A program made the translations under genes and the position numbers. From positions 1 through 60,029 of the forward strand of contig CADECW010000026.1 in the NCBI GenBank assembly GCA_902825855.1: DNA of 60,029 nucleotides. Reading direction: 5' to 3'. This document shows, in pieces, positions 33,857 to 44,218 of this stretch. The DNA is from an uncultured Rhodospirillales bacterium (GTDB taxonomy: Bacteria > Pseudomonadota > Alphaproteobacteria > Reyranellales > Reyranellaceae). A model generated the notes under the pieces. It worked only from the letters and a program-made list of their open reading frames with translations, searched no databases and was not told where the DNA came from. How positions within the stretch are numbered: position 1 is the first letter of the stretch; every line of letters starts with the position of its first letter.

Positions 33857-34867
33857 ATGACTCACACGCTCCGCAGGCGGACGCTTGCTGTTGCCATGAC
33901 GGCATTGGCGGCTGGCCTCTGCGTCGGACCGGCAAACGCCTGGGAACCGACGCGCAACGTCGAATTCATCGTACCCGCGGGCACCGGCGGCGGCGCCGAT
34001 CAGATGGCGCGCATGATCCAGGGCATCATCACCAAGCACAACCTGATGAAGCAGAGCGTGGTGGTGGTGAACAAGGCTGGCGGCGCCGGCGGCGAAGGCT
34101 TCCTCGACATCAAGAACTCCAAGGGCAATCCGAACAAGCTCGTCATCACCTTGTCGAACCTGTTCACCACGCCGCTTGCGACCGGCATCCCCTTCTCGTG
34201 GAAGGACATGACGCCGGTGGCGATGTTGGCGCTCGACGAATTCGTGCTGTGGGTCAATGCCGATTCGCCCTACAAGACGGTCGCCGAGCTGATCGCCGCG
34301 ATGAAGGCCGCTCCATCTGGCCAGTTCAAGATGGGAGGCACGGGTTCCAAGCAGGAAGACCAGATCATCACCGTCGCCCTCGAGAAGGCGACCGGCACCA
34401 AGATCACCTATGTACCATACAAGGGCGGCGGCGAAGTCGCCGTCCAGCTCGTCGGCAAGCATGTCGACATGACGGTCAACAATCCGATCGAGGCAGTGGC
34501 GCAGTGGCGCGGCGGCAAGGTTCGCCCGCTTTGTGTCTTCGACAGCAAGCCGCTCAGCGGCAAGGAGAAGATCGCCGGCGACCTGTCATGGTCCAGCATC
34601 CCGACCTGCAAGAGCCAAGGTCTCGACATCGAGTATCTCATGCTGCGCGGCATCTTCATGGCGGCGAACGCACCCAAGGATGCGGTCGACTACTATGTCG
34701 AGCTGTTCAAGAAGGTGCGGGCCACTCCGGAGTGGGCACAGCTCATGGCCGACGGTGCCTTCAACCAGTCCTTCATGACCGGCGCCGAATACACGAAGTG
34801 GGTCGAGGCCGAGGAGAAGCGCCATCGTGATCTGATGAAGGAAGCCGGATTCCTCGCCACCAATTGA
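33857..34867 (+). CDS. tctC: TTT transporter periplasmic receptor (TctC/Bug family)
   Basis: This is a solute receptor of 336 residues for a tripartite tricarboxylate-type transporter. A signal peptide (RRRTLAVAMTALAAGLCVGP, cleavage near ANA-W at residue 28) precedes the Bug fold. 'NVEFIVPAGTGGGADQMARM' is the first ligand-binding loop, and 'ITYVPYKGGGEVAVQLVGKH' the second. GGGAGGAAA sits 7 nt before the ATG. It diverges from the LysR gene and is followed by a hairpin, then tctB and tctA. The ligand is a carboxylate of unknown identity; oxalate, formate or a dicarboxylate would fit the neighbourhood but is not shown. Confidence 0.92.
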   Translation: MTHTLRRRTLAVAMTALAAGLCVGPANAWEPTRNVEFIVPAGTGGGADQMARMIQGIITKHNLMKQSVVVVNKAGGAGGEGFLDIKNSKGNPNKLVITLSNLFTTPLATGIPFSWKDMTPVAMLALDEFVLWVNADSPYKTVAELIAAMKAAPSGQFKMGGTGSKQEDQIITVALEKATGTKITYVPYKGGGEVAVQLVGKHVDMTVNNPIEAVAQWRGGKVRPLCVFDSKPLSGKEKIAGDLSWSSIPTCKSQGLDIEYLMLRGIFMAANAPKDAVDYYVELFKKVRATPEWAQLMADGAFNQSFMTGAEYTKWVEAEEKRHRDLMKEAGFLATN

Positions 34868-34896
34868 TCACTGATCTTACCATCCATATCCACGTT

Positions 34897-34919
34897 TGCC
34901 GGGGGCGACGCTCCCGGCA
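34897..34919 (+). terminator. Intercistronic hairpin after tctC
   Basis: TGCCGGG (34897-34903) pairs with CCCGGCA (34913-34919), followed by TTCTTA. It lies in the 90-nt gap between tctC and tctB. Attenuators of this kind commonly make the receptor more abundant than the permease. Confidence 0.6.
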
Positions 34920-34957
34920 TTCTTATGCCCGCCGTCGCGGGGCAATAGGGGCCACTC

Positions 34958-35461
34958 ATGTCCGATTCCCCGAATGACTCGTCTTCCGCCGGCCCTCGCC
35001 AGCATCATGTCGAGATGGGCGTTGCCGCCTTCATGGCGCTGCTGGGTGGCATCGCCGTCATCGGGAGCCTGCGCGTAGGGACGGGCTGGGGCGCCGAGGG
35101 GCCAAAGTCCGGATTCTTCCCCTTTTGGATCGGGCTTATCGTGATTGGCGCCAGCGTCCTCAACCTGGTGCGCGCCTATACCCATGGCAGTCGCAAGCTG
35201 TTCGCGAGCTGGGTCCAGATCGCCCAGGTCCTGAAGGTGGTGCTGCCGCTCACCGTCTATGTTGGCGCGATCCCGTGGCTGGGTATCTACCTTGCATCGG
35301 CGCTGCTGATCGGCGGTTTCATGCGGTGGATCGGCCGCTACGGCTGGCCGCTCATCCTGGCGATCAGCATCGGCCTGCCGGTGATCACCTACATCACTTT
35401 CGAAATGTGGTTCCTCGTGCCGCTCCCCAAGGGGCCGCTCGAGGAGCTGCTCGGTCTCTAG
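34958..35461 (+). CDS. tctB: TTT transporter small permease (TctB)
   Basis: This is an inner-membrane protein of 167 residues with four predicted transmembrane helices ('AAFMALLGGIAVIGSLRVG', 'FFPFWIGLIVIGASVLNLV', 'VVLPLTVYVGAIPWLGIYL' and 'PLILAISIGLPVITYITFE'). 'GPKSGFFPFWIGLI' is the TctB signature. It lies between tctC and tctA in the usual order. GCAATAGGGG is upstream of the ATG. Confidence 0.88.
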   Translation: MSDSPNDSSSAGPRQHHVEMGVAAFMALLGGIAVIGSLRVGTGWGAEGPKSGFFPFWIGLIVIGASVLNLVRAYTHGSRKLFASWVQIAQVLKVVLPLTVYVGAIPWLGIYLASALLIGGFMRWIGRYGWPLILAISIGLPVITYITFEMWFLVPLPKGPLEELLGL

Positions 35462-35488
35462 GTCGGGCAGGAAGGGGATCGGGAAGCG

Positions 35489-36994
35489 ATGGAAGGCATT
35501 GGCGACTTGATGACGGGCTTCGCCGTCGTCCTCAGTTGGCAGAACGTCCTCTACATGGTGATCGGCATCGTGTTGGGCGTGATCATCGGTGTGCTACCCG
35601 GACTGGGCGGCGCCAATGGCGTCGCCATCCTGCTGCCGCTCACCTTCAGCATGTCGCCGACGTCGGCGATCATCCTGTTGTCCTGCATCTACTGGGGTGC
35701 GCTGTTCGGTGGCGCCATCACCTCCATCCTGTTCAACATCCCGGGCGAGCCATGGTCCGTCGCCACCACGTTCGACGGACATCCGATGGCGCAGAACGGC
35801 AAGGCCGGCGAGGCGCTGACGGCGGCCTTCACCTCCTCCTTCGTCGGCGCCCTGTTCGCGGTCATCGTCATCACCCTGGCGGCGCCGCTGGTGGCGAGCT
35901 TTGCCCTGCAGTTCGGGCCGGCCGAGAAGTTCTCGGTGTTCTTCCTGGCCTTCTGCAGCTTCGTCGGCATGGGCAAGGAGCCGCCGACGAAGACCATTGC
36001 GGCGATGATGCTGGGCTTCGTGCTCGCCGCCGTCGGCACCGACACGGTGACTGGCCAGCTCCGCCTGACCTTCGGCTCGACCGAGCTTTTGAGCGGCTTC
36101 GACTTCCTGATCGCCGTGATCGGCCTGTTCGGCATCGGCGAGATCCTGCTGACCATGGAGGAAGGCCTGTCCTTCAAGGGCAAGGCGGCCAGCATCAACC
36201 CCACCGTGGTGTGGCAGACCTGGAAGGAGCTGCCGCGCTACTGGCTGACCTCGCTGCGCTCGTGCCTGATCGGCTGCTGGATGGGCATCACGCCGGCTGG
36301 CGCCACACCGGCGTCCTTCATGAGCTACGGCATCGCCAAACGGGCCTCGCGCAAGGGCGACAAGTTCGGCCAGGGTGAGATCGAGGGCGTGGTGGCGCCC
36401 GAAACGGCGGCGCATGCCGCCGGCACTTCGGCGCTGCTTCCCATGCTGTCGCTCGGCGTGCCCGGCTCGCCCACCGCCGCCGTACTGCTGGGCGGCCTCC
36501 TGATCTGGGGCCTGCAGCCCGGTCCGTTGCTGTTCGTCGAACAGAAGGATTTCGTCTGGGGCCTGATCGCCAGCATGTATCTCGGCAACATCGTCGGCCT
36601 CATCATCGTGCTGACAATGGTGCCGTTCTTCGCCGCGATCCTGCGCGTGCCGTTCAGCATCATCGCCCCGATCATCCTGGTGATCTGCGCCATCGGCGCC
36701 TACACGGTCCACAACAACACGTTCGACGTGGTGATGATGCTGGTGTTCGGCGTCGCCGGTTACTTCCTGAAGAAGTGCAACTATCCGCTGGCGCCGCTGG
36801 TGCTTGCGATCGTGCTGGGCGACAAGGCCGAGGAATCCTTCCGCCAGTCGCTGCTGATTTCCCAAGGTGGGCTGGGGGTGTTCTTCTCCAACGGCCTGGT
36901 CAGCACGATCATGGTCCTGGGGCTGGTCGCGCTGTTCTGGCCGGCGCTGTCGAACCTGTACGGGCGGCTGCTCACCCCTCGCCGGGCAGCCTGA
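35489..36994 (+). CDS. tctA: TTT transporter large permease (TctA)
   Basis: This is the 501-residue main permease with about 11-12 transmembrane helices. The TctA signatures are present: 'GVLPGLGGANGVAILLPLTF' near residue 35, 'YWGALFGGAITSILFNIPGE' near 70, and 'GVVAPETAAHAAGTSALLPM' with 'LGVPGSPTAAVLLGGLLIWG' near 300-335. It couples uptake to an ion gradient. It is the last gene of tctCBA and is followed by a perfect hairpin (37004-37023). Confidence 0.94.
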   Translation: MEGIGDLMTGFAVVLSWQNVLYMVIGIVLGVIIGVLPGLGGANGVAILLPLTFSMSPTSAIILLSCIYWGALFGGAITSILFNIPGEPWSVATTFDGHPMAQNGKAGEALTAAFTSSFVGALFAVIVITLAAPLVASFALQFGPAEKFSVFFLAFCSFVGMGKEPPTKTIAAMMLGFVLAAVGTDTVTGQLRLTFGSTELLSGFDFLIAVIGLFGIGEILLTMEEGLSFKGKAASINPTVVWQTWKELPRYWLTSLRSCLIGCWMGITPAGATPASFMSYGIAKRASRKGDKFGQGEIEGVVAPETAAHAAGTSALLPMLSLGVPGSPTAAVLLGGLLIWGLQPGPLLFVEQKDFVWGLIASMYLGNIVGLIIVLTMVPFFAAILRVPFSIIAPIILVICAIGAYTVHNNTFDVVMMLVFGVAGYFLKKCNYPLAPLVLAIVLGDKAEESFRQSLLISQGGLGVFFSNGLVSTIMVLGLVALFWPALSNLYGRLLTPRRAA

Positions 36995-37003
36995 GTGGAA
37001 ACG

Positions 37004-37023
37004 CTGTGGCGTTGCCGCCACAG
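37004..37023 (+). terminator. Hairpin after tctA
   Basis: CTGTGGCG-TTGC-CGCCACAG is a perfect 8-bp stem with a 4-nt loop, 10 nt after the tctA stop. No U-tract follows. It probably marks the 3' end of the tctCBA transcript. Confidence 0.6.
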
Positions 37024-37125
37024 TGCGACCGCCTCATTCGAAAATTCGGCGAAGCGCCCTTGCCCGCGGCCGCTTCGAGGCATAGTTTGCGCGCCCTCGA
37101 TGCAACCCCAGCCAGGGAGACGTTG

Positions 37126-37197
37126 ATGCACTCCATCATGTTCAACGCCATCGCTCCCGCCGGCTGCGAGTCGGACCCCGTCCGCTTCAGGCAATAG
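37126..37197 (+). CDS. Candidate 23-residue leader peptide
   Basis: An ATG with AGGGAGA 6 nt upstream opens a 23-codon ORF ending in TAG. The peptide starts MHSIMFNAIAPAG and ends CESDPVRFRQ. It lies 146 nt before the ABC exporter start, in the same direction. The ribosome site is among the strongest in the window, which argues for real translation. It has no run of a single amino acid as in classic attenuators. The Pro/Arg/Gln end could stall ribosomes, or the peptide may be a small protein in its own right. It could be a chance ORF; homologues would decide. Confidence 0.4.
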   Translation: MHSIMFNAIAPAGCESDPVRFRQ

Positions 37198-37343
37198 GTC
37201 CGGCCGCGGCCGCCGCCGAGCGCGCCGCCTCCTTCCTCCGCATTTCTGACCATTCACGTCGTCGGACGTTGCCGGTTCATCCGGCCTTCGGTCGAACGAC
37301 CTATTCGGGAGCCGTCGCCCTTTCGCGGGCGTGGCATCGAGCA

Positions 37344-39152
<1,809 letters not shown>

Positions 39153-39172
39153 TCCGCTGCGCAATAAAATGT

Positions 39173-39204
39173 CACGGCGGACCATTGGACGATGGCCCGC
39201 CGTG
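39173..39204 (+). terminator. Hairpin between the ABC exporter and gntR
   Basis: CACGGCGG (39173-39180) pairs with CCGCCGTG (39197-39204). Inside, CCAT pairs with ATGG. It follows the ABC gene by 20 nt and precedes an A/T-rich promoter-like segment, so it is probably the exporter terminator. Confidence 0.6.
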
Positions 39205-39206
39205 GT

Positions 39207-39218
39207 ATTATGAATAAT
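39207..39218 (+). promoter_or_regulatory. A/T-rich inverted repeat before gntR (possible autoregulatory operator)
   Basis: ATTAT-GA-ATAAT lies in the sequence TATTATGAATAATGTATAAG, 50 nt upstream of the gntR start. It is strikingly A/T-rich for this genome. It could contain a -10 box (TATTAT or TATAAG) and a GntR/FCD operator. Position is the only support. Confidence 0.35.
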
Positions 39219-39267
39219 GTATAAGAGCCGGTGGGGGCCGGCAGCAACGAGGGAACAGCCCGTTTCC

Positions 39268-39957
39268 ATGAGCGAAGCGCGCCTGGTGGTCGCCCCGATC
39301 GACAGTCGGGAGACGTTCAAGGACAAGGCCTATGCGGCCTTGCGCAACGTCATCATGTCCTCGGACATCTATCGTTCGCGAACCGACATCCGTCTCGACG
39401 AGCGCCAGCTCGCCCAGGACTTCGGAATCTCACGCACCCCGGTGCGCGAGGCGATGGCGCAGCTGGAGCGCGAGGGTTTCGTCCGCTCCGTCCCGCGCCG
39501 CGGCGTCTATGTCGTGCGCAAGACCAAGAGCGAGGTGATCGAGCTCATCCAGGCGTGGGCCGCGCTGGAAAGCATGGCGGCCCGCCTGATCACCGAGCAT
39601 GCCGGCGACCAGGACATCGCAGGCCTCAGGCGCATGTTCACGACCTTCGAAGGCGACAAGCTGCACGCCAAGCTCGACGAATATTCCGAGGTCAACATCG
39701 CCTTCCACCAGAGCATCATCGAGCTCAGCGGCAACCAGGCGCTGATCCGGCTGGCGGAGAACCTGTTCACCCACATGCGCATGATCCGCGGCGCCACGAT
39801 CGGCGAGGACGATCGCGTCGATCGCTCGATCCGCGACCATATGAACATCATTCAGGCACTGGAGGCACGCGACACCGAGCGCGCCGAGAACCTGGTGCGA
39901 CAGCATGCGCTCGGGCTCGCCGAGCATGTCGCGAAACACGCCGATTATCTGGATTGA
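39268..39957 (+). CDS. GntR family transcriptional regulator (FadR/FCD subfamily)
   Basis: This is a regulator of about 229 residues. The winged helix-turn-helix has '[20 protein letters not shown]' and '[20 protein letters not shown]'. The C-terminal FCD domain (about residues 85-225) is all-helical, with the metal/ligand residues expected in '[15 protein letters not shown]' and '[10 protein letters not shown]'. The ATG at 39268 lies after GAGGGA; the frame upstream is A/T-rich leader. It is 23 nt upstream of oxc on the same strand, so it is probably the local regulator of the oxalate operon, responding to an organic acid or CoA ester. Confidence 0.9.
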   Translation: MSEARLVVAPIDSRETFKDKAYAALRNVIMSSDIYRSRTDIRLDERQLAQDFGISRTPVREAMAQLEREGFVRSVPRRGVYVVRKTKSEVIELIQAWAALESMAARLITEHAGDQDIAGLRRMFTTFEGDKLHAKLDEYSEVNIAFHQSIIELSGNQALIRLAENLFTHMRMIRGATIGEDDRVDRSIRDHMNIIQALEARDTERAENLVRQHALGLAEHVAKHADYLD

Positions 39958-39980
39958 GAGAGAAAATTCGGGAGGAACGC

Positions 39981-41711
39981 ATGGCCGAGGCAGCACTCAA
40001 GGAAACAGTAGACGAGACCGAGGACCTGACGGACGGCTTCAGCCTCGTCATCGATGCCATGAAGCTGAACGGCATCGACACGATCTACGGCGTGCCGGGC
40101 ATCCCGATCACCGATCTCGGTCGTCTGGCGCAGGCCGCCGGCATCCGCGTGCTGTCGTTCCGCCACGAGCAGAACGCGGGCTATGCGGCGGCGATCGCGG
40201 GCTTTCTGACCAAGAAGCCCGGCGTCTGCCTCACCGTCTCCGCACCCGGCTTCCTCAACGGCCTGACGGCGCTTGCCCACGCCACCACCAACTGCTTCCC
40301 GATGATCCTCATCAGCGGCTCCAGCGAGCGCGAGATCGTCGACCTGCAGCAGGGCGACTACGAGGAGATGGACCAGCTCGCGATCGCCAAGCCGCTGTGC
40401 AAGGCGGCCTATCGCGTGCTGCACGCGCAGGACATCGGCATCGGCTTCGCCCGCGCCATTCGCGCCGCGGTGTCCGGTCGTCCGGGCGGCGTCTATCTCG
40501 ACCTGCCGGCGAAGCTCTTCGCCCAGGTCATGAACGCAGATGCCGGCGCCAAGTCGCTGGTGAAGGTGATCGATGCCGCCCCGGCGCAGATCCCCGCGCC
40601 CGCCGCCGTCAAGCGCGCCCTCGATGTGCTGAAGGCGGCCAAACGGCCGCTGATCATTCTCGGCAAGGGCGCCGCCTACGCGCAGGCCGACGACGCGATC
40701 AAGGCGCTGGTGGAGAAGAGCGGCGTGCCGTTCCTGCCCATGAGCATGGCCAAGGGTCTGCTGTCCGACATGCATCCGCAGTGCGCCGGTGCCGCCCGCT
40801 CGACCGTGCTGAAGGATTCCGACGTCGTCATGCTGATCGGCGCGCGGCTCAACTGGCTGCTGTCGCACGGCAAGGGCAGAACATGGGGCGATGCGCCCAA
40901 GAAGTTCATCCAGGTCGACATCGAGCCGCGCGAGATGGACAGCAACGTCGAGATCGTGGCCCCCGTGGTGGGCGACATCGGTTCTTGCGTACAGGCCTTG
41001 CTTGACGGCATGGGCGGCAGCTGGCAGGCGGCGCCGGCCGACTGGACCGGTGCGGTCAAGGCCAAGCGTGACGAGAACGTCGCCAAGATGGCGCCGCGCT
41101 TCATGAACAACAAGTCGCCGATGGACTATCACGGCGCGCTGGGTGCGTTGCGCACCATCATCAAGGAGCGGCCGGACACGATCCTGGTCAACGAGGGCGC
41201 CAACACGCTCGACCTGGCCCGCGGCGCCATCGACATGTACAAGCCGCGCAAGCGGCTGGACGTCGGCACCTGGGGCGTCATGGGCGTCGGCATGGGCTCG
41301 GCGATCGCCGCCGCGGTCGAGACCGGCCATCCCGTGCTGGCCGTCGAGGGCGACAGCGCCTTCGGATTCTGCGGCATGGAGATCGAGACGATCTGCCGAT
41401 ACGAGCTGCCGGTCTGCGTCGTGGTCTTCAACAACGACGGCATCTATCGCGGCGACGGCGTCAACACCGGGGGCGGGTCGGACCCGGCGACGACGGCCTT
41501 CGTCAAGGGCGCGCGCTATGACAGGATGGCCGAGGCCTTCGGCGGTGTCGGCGTCAACGCCACCTCGCCCGACGAGCTGCGACGCGCTGTCAACGAGGCG
41601 CTCGACTCGCGCAAGCCGACATTGATCAATGCCGTCATCGACCCGGCCGCCGGCGCCGAGAGCGGCCGCATCGGCAACCTCAATCCGCAAAGCAGGCTGC
41701 GCAAGAAGTAA
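39981..41711 (+). CDS. oxc: Oxalyl-CoA decarboxylase
   Basis: This ThDP-dependent enzyme of 576 residues converts oxalyl-CoA to formyl-CoA and CO2. The N-terminal pyrimidine-binding domain has the catalytic Glu in '[19 protein letters not shown]'. The central domain ('[20 protein letters not shown]') resembles the ADP-binding region. The C-terminal ThDP motif is '[20 protein letters not shown]' followed by '[12 protein letters not shown]'. '[20 protein letters not shown]' and the Tyr/Ser-rich C-terminus ('[16 protein letters not shown]') match Oxc rather than other ThDP decarboxylases. GGAGGAA precedes the ATG by 4 nt. Followed by frc, the enzyme that makes its substrate. Confidence 0.95.
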   Translation: MAEAALKETVDETEDLTDGFSLVIDAMKLNGIDTIYGVPGIPITDLGRLAQAAGIRVLSFRHEQNAGYAAAIAGFLTKKPGVCLTVSAPGFLNGLTALAHATTNCFPMILISGSSEREIVDLQQGDYEEMDQLAIAKPLCKAAYRVLHAQDIGIGFARAIRAAVSGRPGGVYLDLPAKLFAQVMNADAGAKSLVKVIDAAPAQIPAPAAVKRALDVLKAAKRPLIILGKGAAYAQADDAIKALVEKSGVPFLPMSMAKGLLSDMHPQCAGAARSTVLKDSDVVMLIGARLNWLLSHGKGRTWGDAPKKFIQVDIEPREMDSNVEIVAPVVGDIGSCVQALLDGMGGSWQAAPADWTGAVKAKRDENVAKMAPRFMNNKSPMDYHGALGALRTIIKERPDTILVNEGANTLDLARGAIDMYKPRKRLDVGTWGVMGVGMGSAIAAAVETGHPVLAVEGDSAFGFCGMEIETICRYELPVCVVVFNNDGIYRGDGVNTGGGSDPATTAFVKGARYDRMAEAFGGVGVNATSPDELRRAVNEALDSRKPTLINAVIDPAAGAESGRIGNLNPQSRLRKK

Positions 41712-41756
41712 TCCCTTCGCGGCACTCCAAGACATTCAAGGAATCGGAGAAGAAAG

Positions 41757-43193
41757 ATGGCGAAGAAGAAAGTCGTGAAGGCGAAAAACAAGGCGAAAGC
41801 CCCGAAGAAGGTCGCCAAGGCGGCAAAGAAGCCGGTGCTCAAGGTCGTTGCCAGGAAGGCCAACGGCAATGGCAACGGCCTGCCCAAGGTCTCGTCCAAG
41901 CCCTGGGGCAAGGACGGCAAGGCGCTCGACGGTGTGAAGATCCTCGACTTCACCCACGTCCAGTCCGGGCCGACCTGCACTCAGCTGCTGGCATGGTTCG
42001 GTGCCGACGTGATCAAGGTCGAGCGTCCGGGCACGGGCGACATCACGCGCGGCCAGCTCGTCGACGTGCCAGGAGCCGACAGCCTCTACTTCACCATGCT
42101 CAACCACAACAAGCGCTCCATCACGCTCGACTCCAAGAGCAAGGAGGGCATGCGGGTGCTGGAGCGCCTGGTGAAAACCTGTGACGTGCTGGTCGAGAAC
42201 TTCGCGCCCGGCGCGCTCGACCGCATGGGGCTGACCTGGGAGCACATCCATGCGCTGAACCCGCGCATGATCGTGGCCTCGGTGAAGGGCTTCGGCCCGG
42301 GACCCTACGAGGACTGCAAGGTCTACGAGAACGTGGCGCAATGCGCCGGCGGCGCCGCCTCGACCACGGGCTTCCACGACGGCATCCCGCTGGTGACCGG
42401 GGCCCAGATCGGCGATTCCGGCACCGGCCTGCATCTGGCTTTGGGCATCGTGAGCGCGCTCTACCAGCGCAAGCGGACCGGCCGCGGCCAGCGCGTGCTC
42501 GCCTCGATGCAGGATGGCGTGCTGAACCTCTGCCGCGTCAAGCTGCGCGACCAGCAGCGCCTGGCCCACGGCCCGCTGAAGGAATACACCCAGTTCGGTC
42601 AGGGCATCCCGTTCGGCGATGCCACGCCGCGCGCCGGCAACGATTCCGGCGGCGGCCAGCCCGGCGTCATCCTGAAGTGCAAGGGCTGGGAGACCGATCC
42701 CAACGCCTACATCTACTTCATCACCCAGGCGCCGGTCTGGGAGAAGATCTGTGACCTGATCGGCGAGCCCGAGTGGAAGACGCACCCTGACTATGCCAAG
42801 CCGCCAGCCCGCCTGCCTCGTCTCAAGGCGATCTTCGAACGCATCGAGCAGTGGACCATGACCAAGAGCAAGTTCGACGTCATGAACGAATGCAATGCGC
42901 TCGACATTCCGGTCGGTCCGATCCTGTCGATGAAGGAGCTGGCCGAGGAGCCGTCGCTGCGCGACACCGGCACCATCGTCGAGGTCGATCATCCGAAGCG
43001 CGGCAAGTACCTGTCCGTCGGCAATCCGATCAAGCTCTCCGATTCGATCTCCGAAGTGAAACGTTCGCCTCTCCTGGGCGAGCATACCGACGAGATCCTG
43101 AGCAAGGTGCTGAAGTTCACGCCGCGAGAGGTTGCCAATATCAAGGCGTCCGGCGCGACGGGCGAGGCACCGAAGGCCCAAGCTGCGGAGTAA
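41757..43193 (+). CDS. frc: Formyl-CoA:oxalate CoA-transferase with basic N-terminal extension
   Basis: This class III (CaiB/BaiF) CoA-transferase of 478 residues moves CoA from formyl-CoA to oxalate. From about residue 57 it follows the Frc family: '[20 protein letters not shown]', '[12 protein letters not shown]', '[20 protein letters not shown]', and the catalytic aspartate D220 in 'AQIGDSGTG'. '[17 protein letters not shown]' and '[16 protein letters not shown]' are also typical. Residues 1-55 are an unusual lysine/alanine-rich extension ([18 protein letters not shown]...), absent from the 428-residue Oxalobacter enzyme. GGAGAAG precedes the ATG. It lies between oxc and the formyltransferase gene. 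Confidence 0.94.
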   Translation: MAKKKVVKAKNKAKAPKKVAKAAKKPVLKVVARKANGNGNGLPKVSSKPWGKDGKALDGVKILDFTHVQSGPTCTQLLAWFGADVIKVERPGTGDITRGQLVDVPGADSLYFTMLNHNKRSITLDSKSKEGMRVLERLVKTCDVLVENFAPGALDRMGLTWEHIHALNPRMIVASVKGFGPGPYEDCKVYENVAQCAGGAASTTGFHDGIPLVTGAQIGDSGTGLHLALGIVSALYQRKRTGRGQRVLASMQDGVLNLCRVKLRDQQRLAHGPLKEYTQFGQGIPFGDATPRAGNDSGGGQPGVILKCKGWETDPNAYIYFITQAPVWEKICDLIGEPEWKTHPDYAKPPARLPRLKAIFERIEQWTMTKSKFDVMNECNALDIPVGPILSMKELAEEPSLRDTGTIVEVDHPKRGKYLSVGNPIKLSDSISEVKRSPLLGEHTDEILSKVLKFTPREVANIKASGATGEAPKAQAAE

Positions 43194-43199
43194 GGCATC

Positions 43200-44129
43200 A
43201 TGCGCATCGTGGTTCATGGCCAGCAGGCCTTCGGCAAGGCCGTGCTGGAAGCGCTGCTGAAGCGCGGCGAGAACATCGTCGGCGTCTATGTGGCGCCGGA
43301 GAAGCCCGGCCAGAAGGCCGATCCGCTGAAGGAGGCTGCGCTGGCGGCGAAGCTGCCGGTGTTCCAGCCGGCCTCCTATCGCAAGCCCGAGGTCTGGGAG
43401 GAGTTCAAGGCGCTGAAGCCCGACCTTCAGGTCATGGCTTTCGTGACGCTGTTCGTGCCCGAGGAGTTCCTGAACATCCCGACGCACGGCTCGATCCAAT
43501 ACCATCCCTCGCTGCTGCCGGCCTATCGAGGGGCCTCGGCCATCAACTGGCCGATCATCCTCGGCGAGAAGGAGACCGGTCTCTCGATCTTCTGGCCCGA
43601 CAACGGCCTCGATACCGGCGACGTCCTGCTGCAGAAGAAGACGCCGATCGGCCCCAAGGACACGCTGGGTACCGTCTACTTCGACCGCCTGTTCCCGATG
43701 GGCGTCGATGCCATGCTGGAATCGGTCGACCTGGTGAAGGCCGGCAAGGCGCCGCGTATCAAGCAGGACGAATCCAAGGCGACCTACGAAGGCCGCGCCA
43801 CGGCCGACATCGCCCGCATCGATTGGGGCAAGTCATGGCGCCAGATCGATCCGCTGATCCGCGGCTGCAATCCAGCGCCCGGCGCCTGGACGACGATCGA
43901 CGGCAAGAACCTGCAGATCTTCGACATCCAGCCGCTCCCGGCGCGCGATCCCAAGGGCATCGGCGGCAAGTATGGCGACATCGTCGAGGTCGCGGGCGAC
44001 GGATTCACCGTCGTGGTGCCCGACGGGCGCATCAAGGTCCTGCGCGTGAAGCCGGCCGACGGCCCCAAGGCCGGCGCCGGCGAATGGGCAGCCGCCGCCA
44101 AGCTCGCCGTCGGCGCCCGATTGGTTTGA
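43200..44129 (+). CDS. Formyltransferase/10-formyl-THF hydrolase-like protein (ALDH1L1 N-domain type)
   Basis: This protein of 309 residues has the formyl_transf_N and _C layout. It resembles the hydrolase domain of 10-formyl-THF dehydrogenase more than Met-tRNA formyltransferase. 'QYHPSLLPAYRGASAINWPI' gives H102 and 'FWPDNGLDTGDVLLQKK' gives D141, near the His106/Asp142 pair of ALDH1L1. The Asn of the Fmt N-x-H motif is Gln100 here. The second domain (about 205-300) has 'IRGCNPAPGAWTTIDG'. It starts 6 nt after the frc stop, so it is expressed with the oxalate genes, and is followed by fhs. It may release formate from 10-formyl-THF or move formyl groups between carriers. This is inference. 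Confidence 0.85.
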   Translation: MRIVVHGQQAFGKAVLEALLKRGENIVGVYVAPEKPGQKADPLKEAALAAKLPVFQPASYRKPEVWEEFKALKPDLQVMAFVTLFVPEEFLNIPTHGSIQYHPSLLPAYRGASAINWPIILGEKETGLSIFWPDNGLDTGDVLLQKKTPIGPKDTLGTVYFDRLFPMGVDAMLESVDLVKAGKAPRIKQDESKATYEGRATADIARIDWGKSWRQIDPLIRGCNPAPGAWTTIDGKNLQIFDIQPLPARDPKGIGGKYGDIVEVAGDGFTVVVPDGRIKVLRVKPADGPKAGAGEWAAAAKLAVGARLV

Positions 44130-44149
44130 ACAACGACAAGACCGTGGCC

Positions 44150-44190
44150 CACCCTGCGAGCAGCCGCGCGTCGCGCGGCTGCTCGGGGTG
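44150..44190. repeat. Strong palindrome between the formyltransferase gene and fhs
   Basis: GAGCAGCCGCGCG (44158-44170) and CGCGCGGCTGCTC (44172-44184) are perfect 13-base reverse complements around a single T. CACCC (44150-44154) and GGGTG (44186-44190) extend the stem. It lies 20 nt after the formyltransferase stop and 29 nt before the fhs ATG, so it is either an intercistronic stem or a member of a genomic repeat family. Confidence 0.7.
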
Positions 44191-44218
44191 AGGTAGTCCG
44201 CCAACAGAGGAACGTCCG

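Larger units (their letters stand above)
36995..37343 (+). other. Leader region between tctA and the ABC exporter gene
   Basis: This 349-nt gap holds a perfect hairpin at 37004-37023, a 23-codon ORF with a strong ribosome site at 37126-37197, and a GC-rich stretch with a GGCCGCGGCC palindrome just after that ORF. A short stem, CCGG-TTCAT-CCGG, lies nearer the ABC gene. No longer coding frame is convincing. The arrangement looks like an mRNA leader rather than empty spacer. Confidence 0.45.

Noticed and set aside
34958..36994. TRAP transporter membrane subunits
   Set aside because: The signatures ('GVLPGLGGANGVA', 'LGVPGSPTAAVLL') are of TctA, and the small subunit is TctB-like, so this is a TTT and not a TRAP system.
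43200..44129. Methionyl-tRNA formyltransferase (fmt)
   Set aside because: The N-x-H-A-S-L-L-P motif of Fmt is absent (Q-Y-H-P-S-L-L-P instead), there is no adjacent def gene, and the context is oxalate metabolism. It is kept as an ALDH1L1-domain-like protein.
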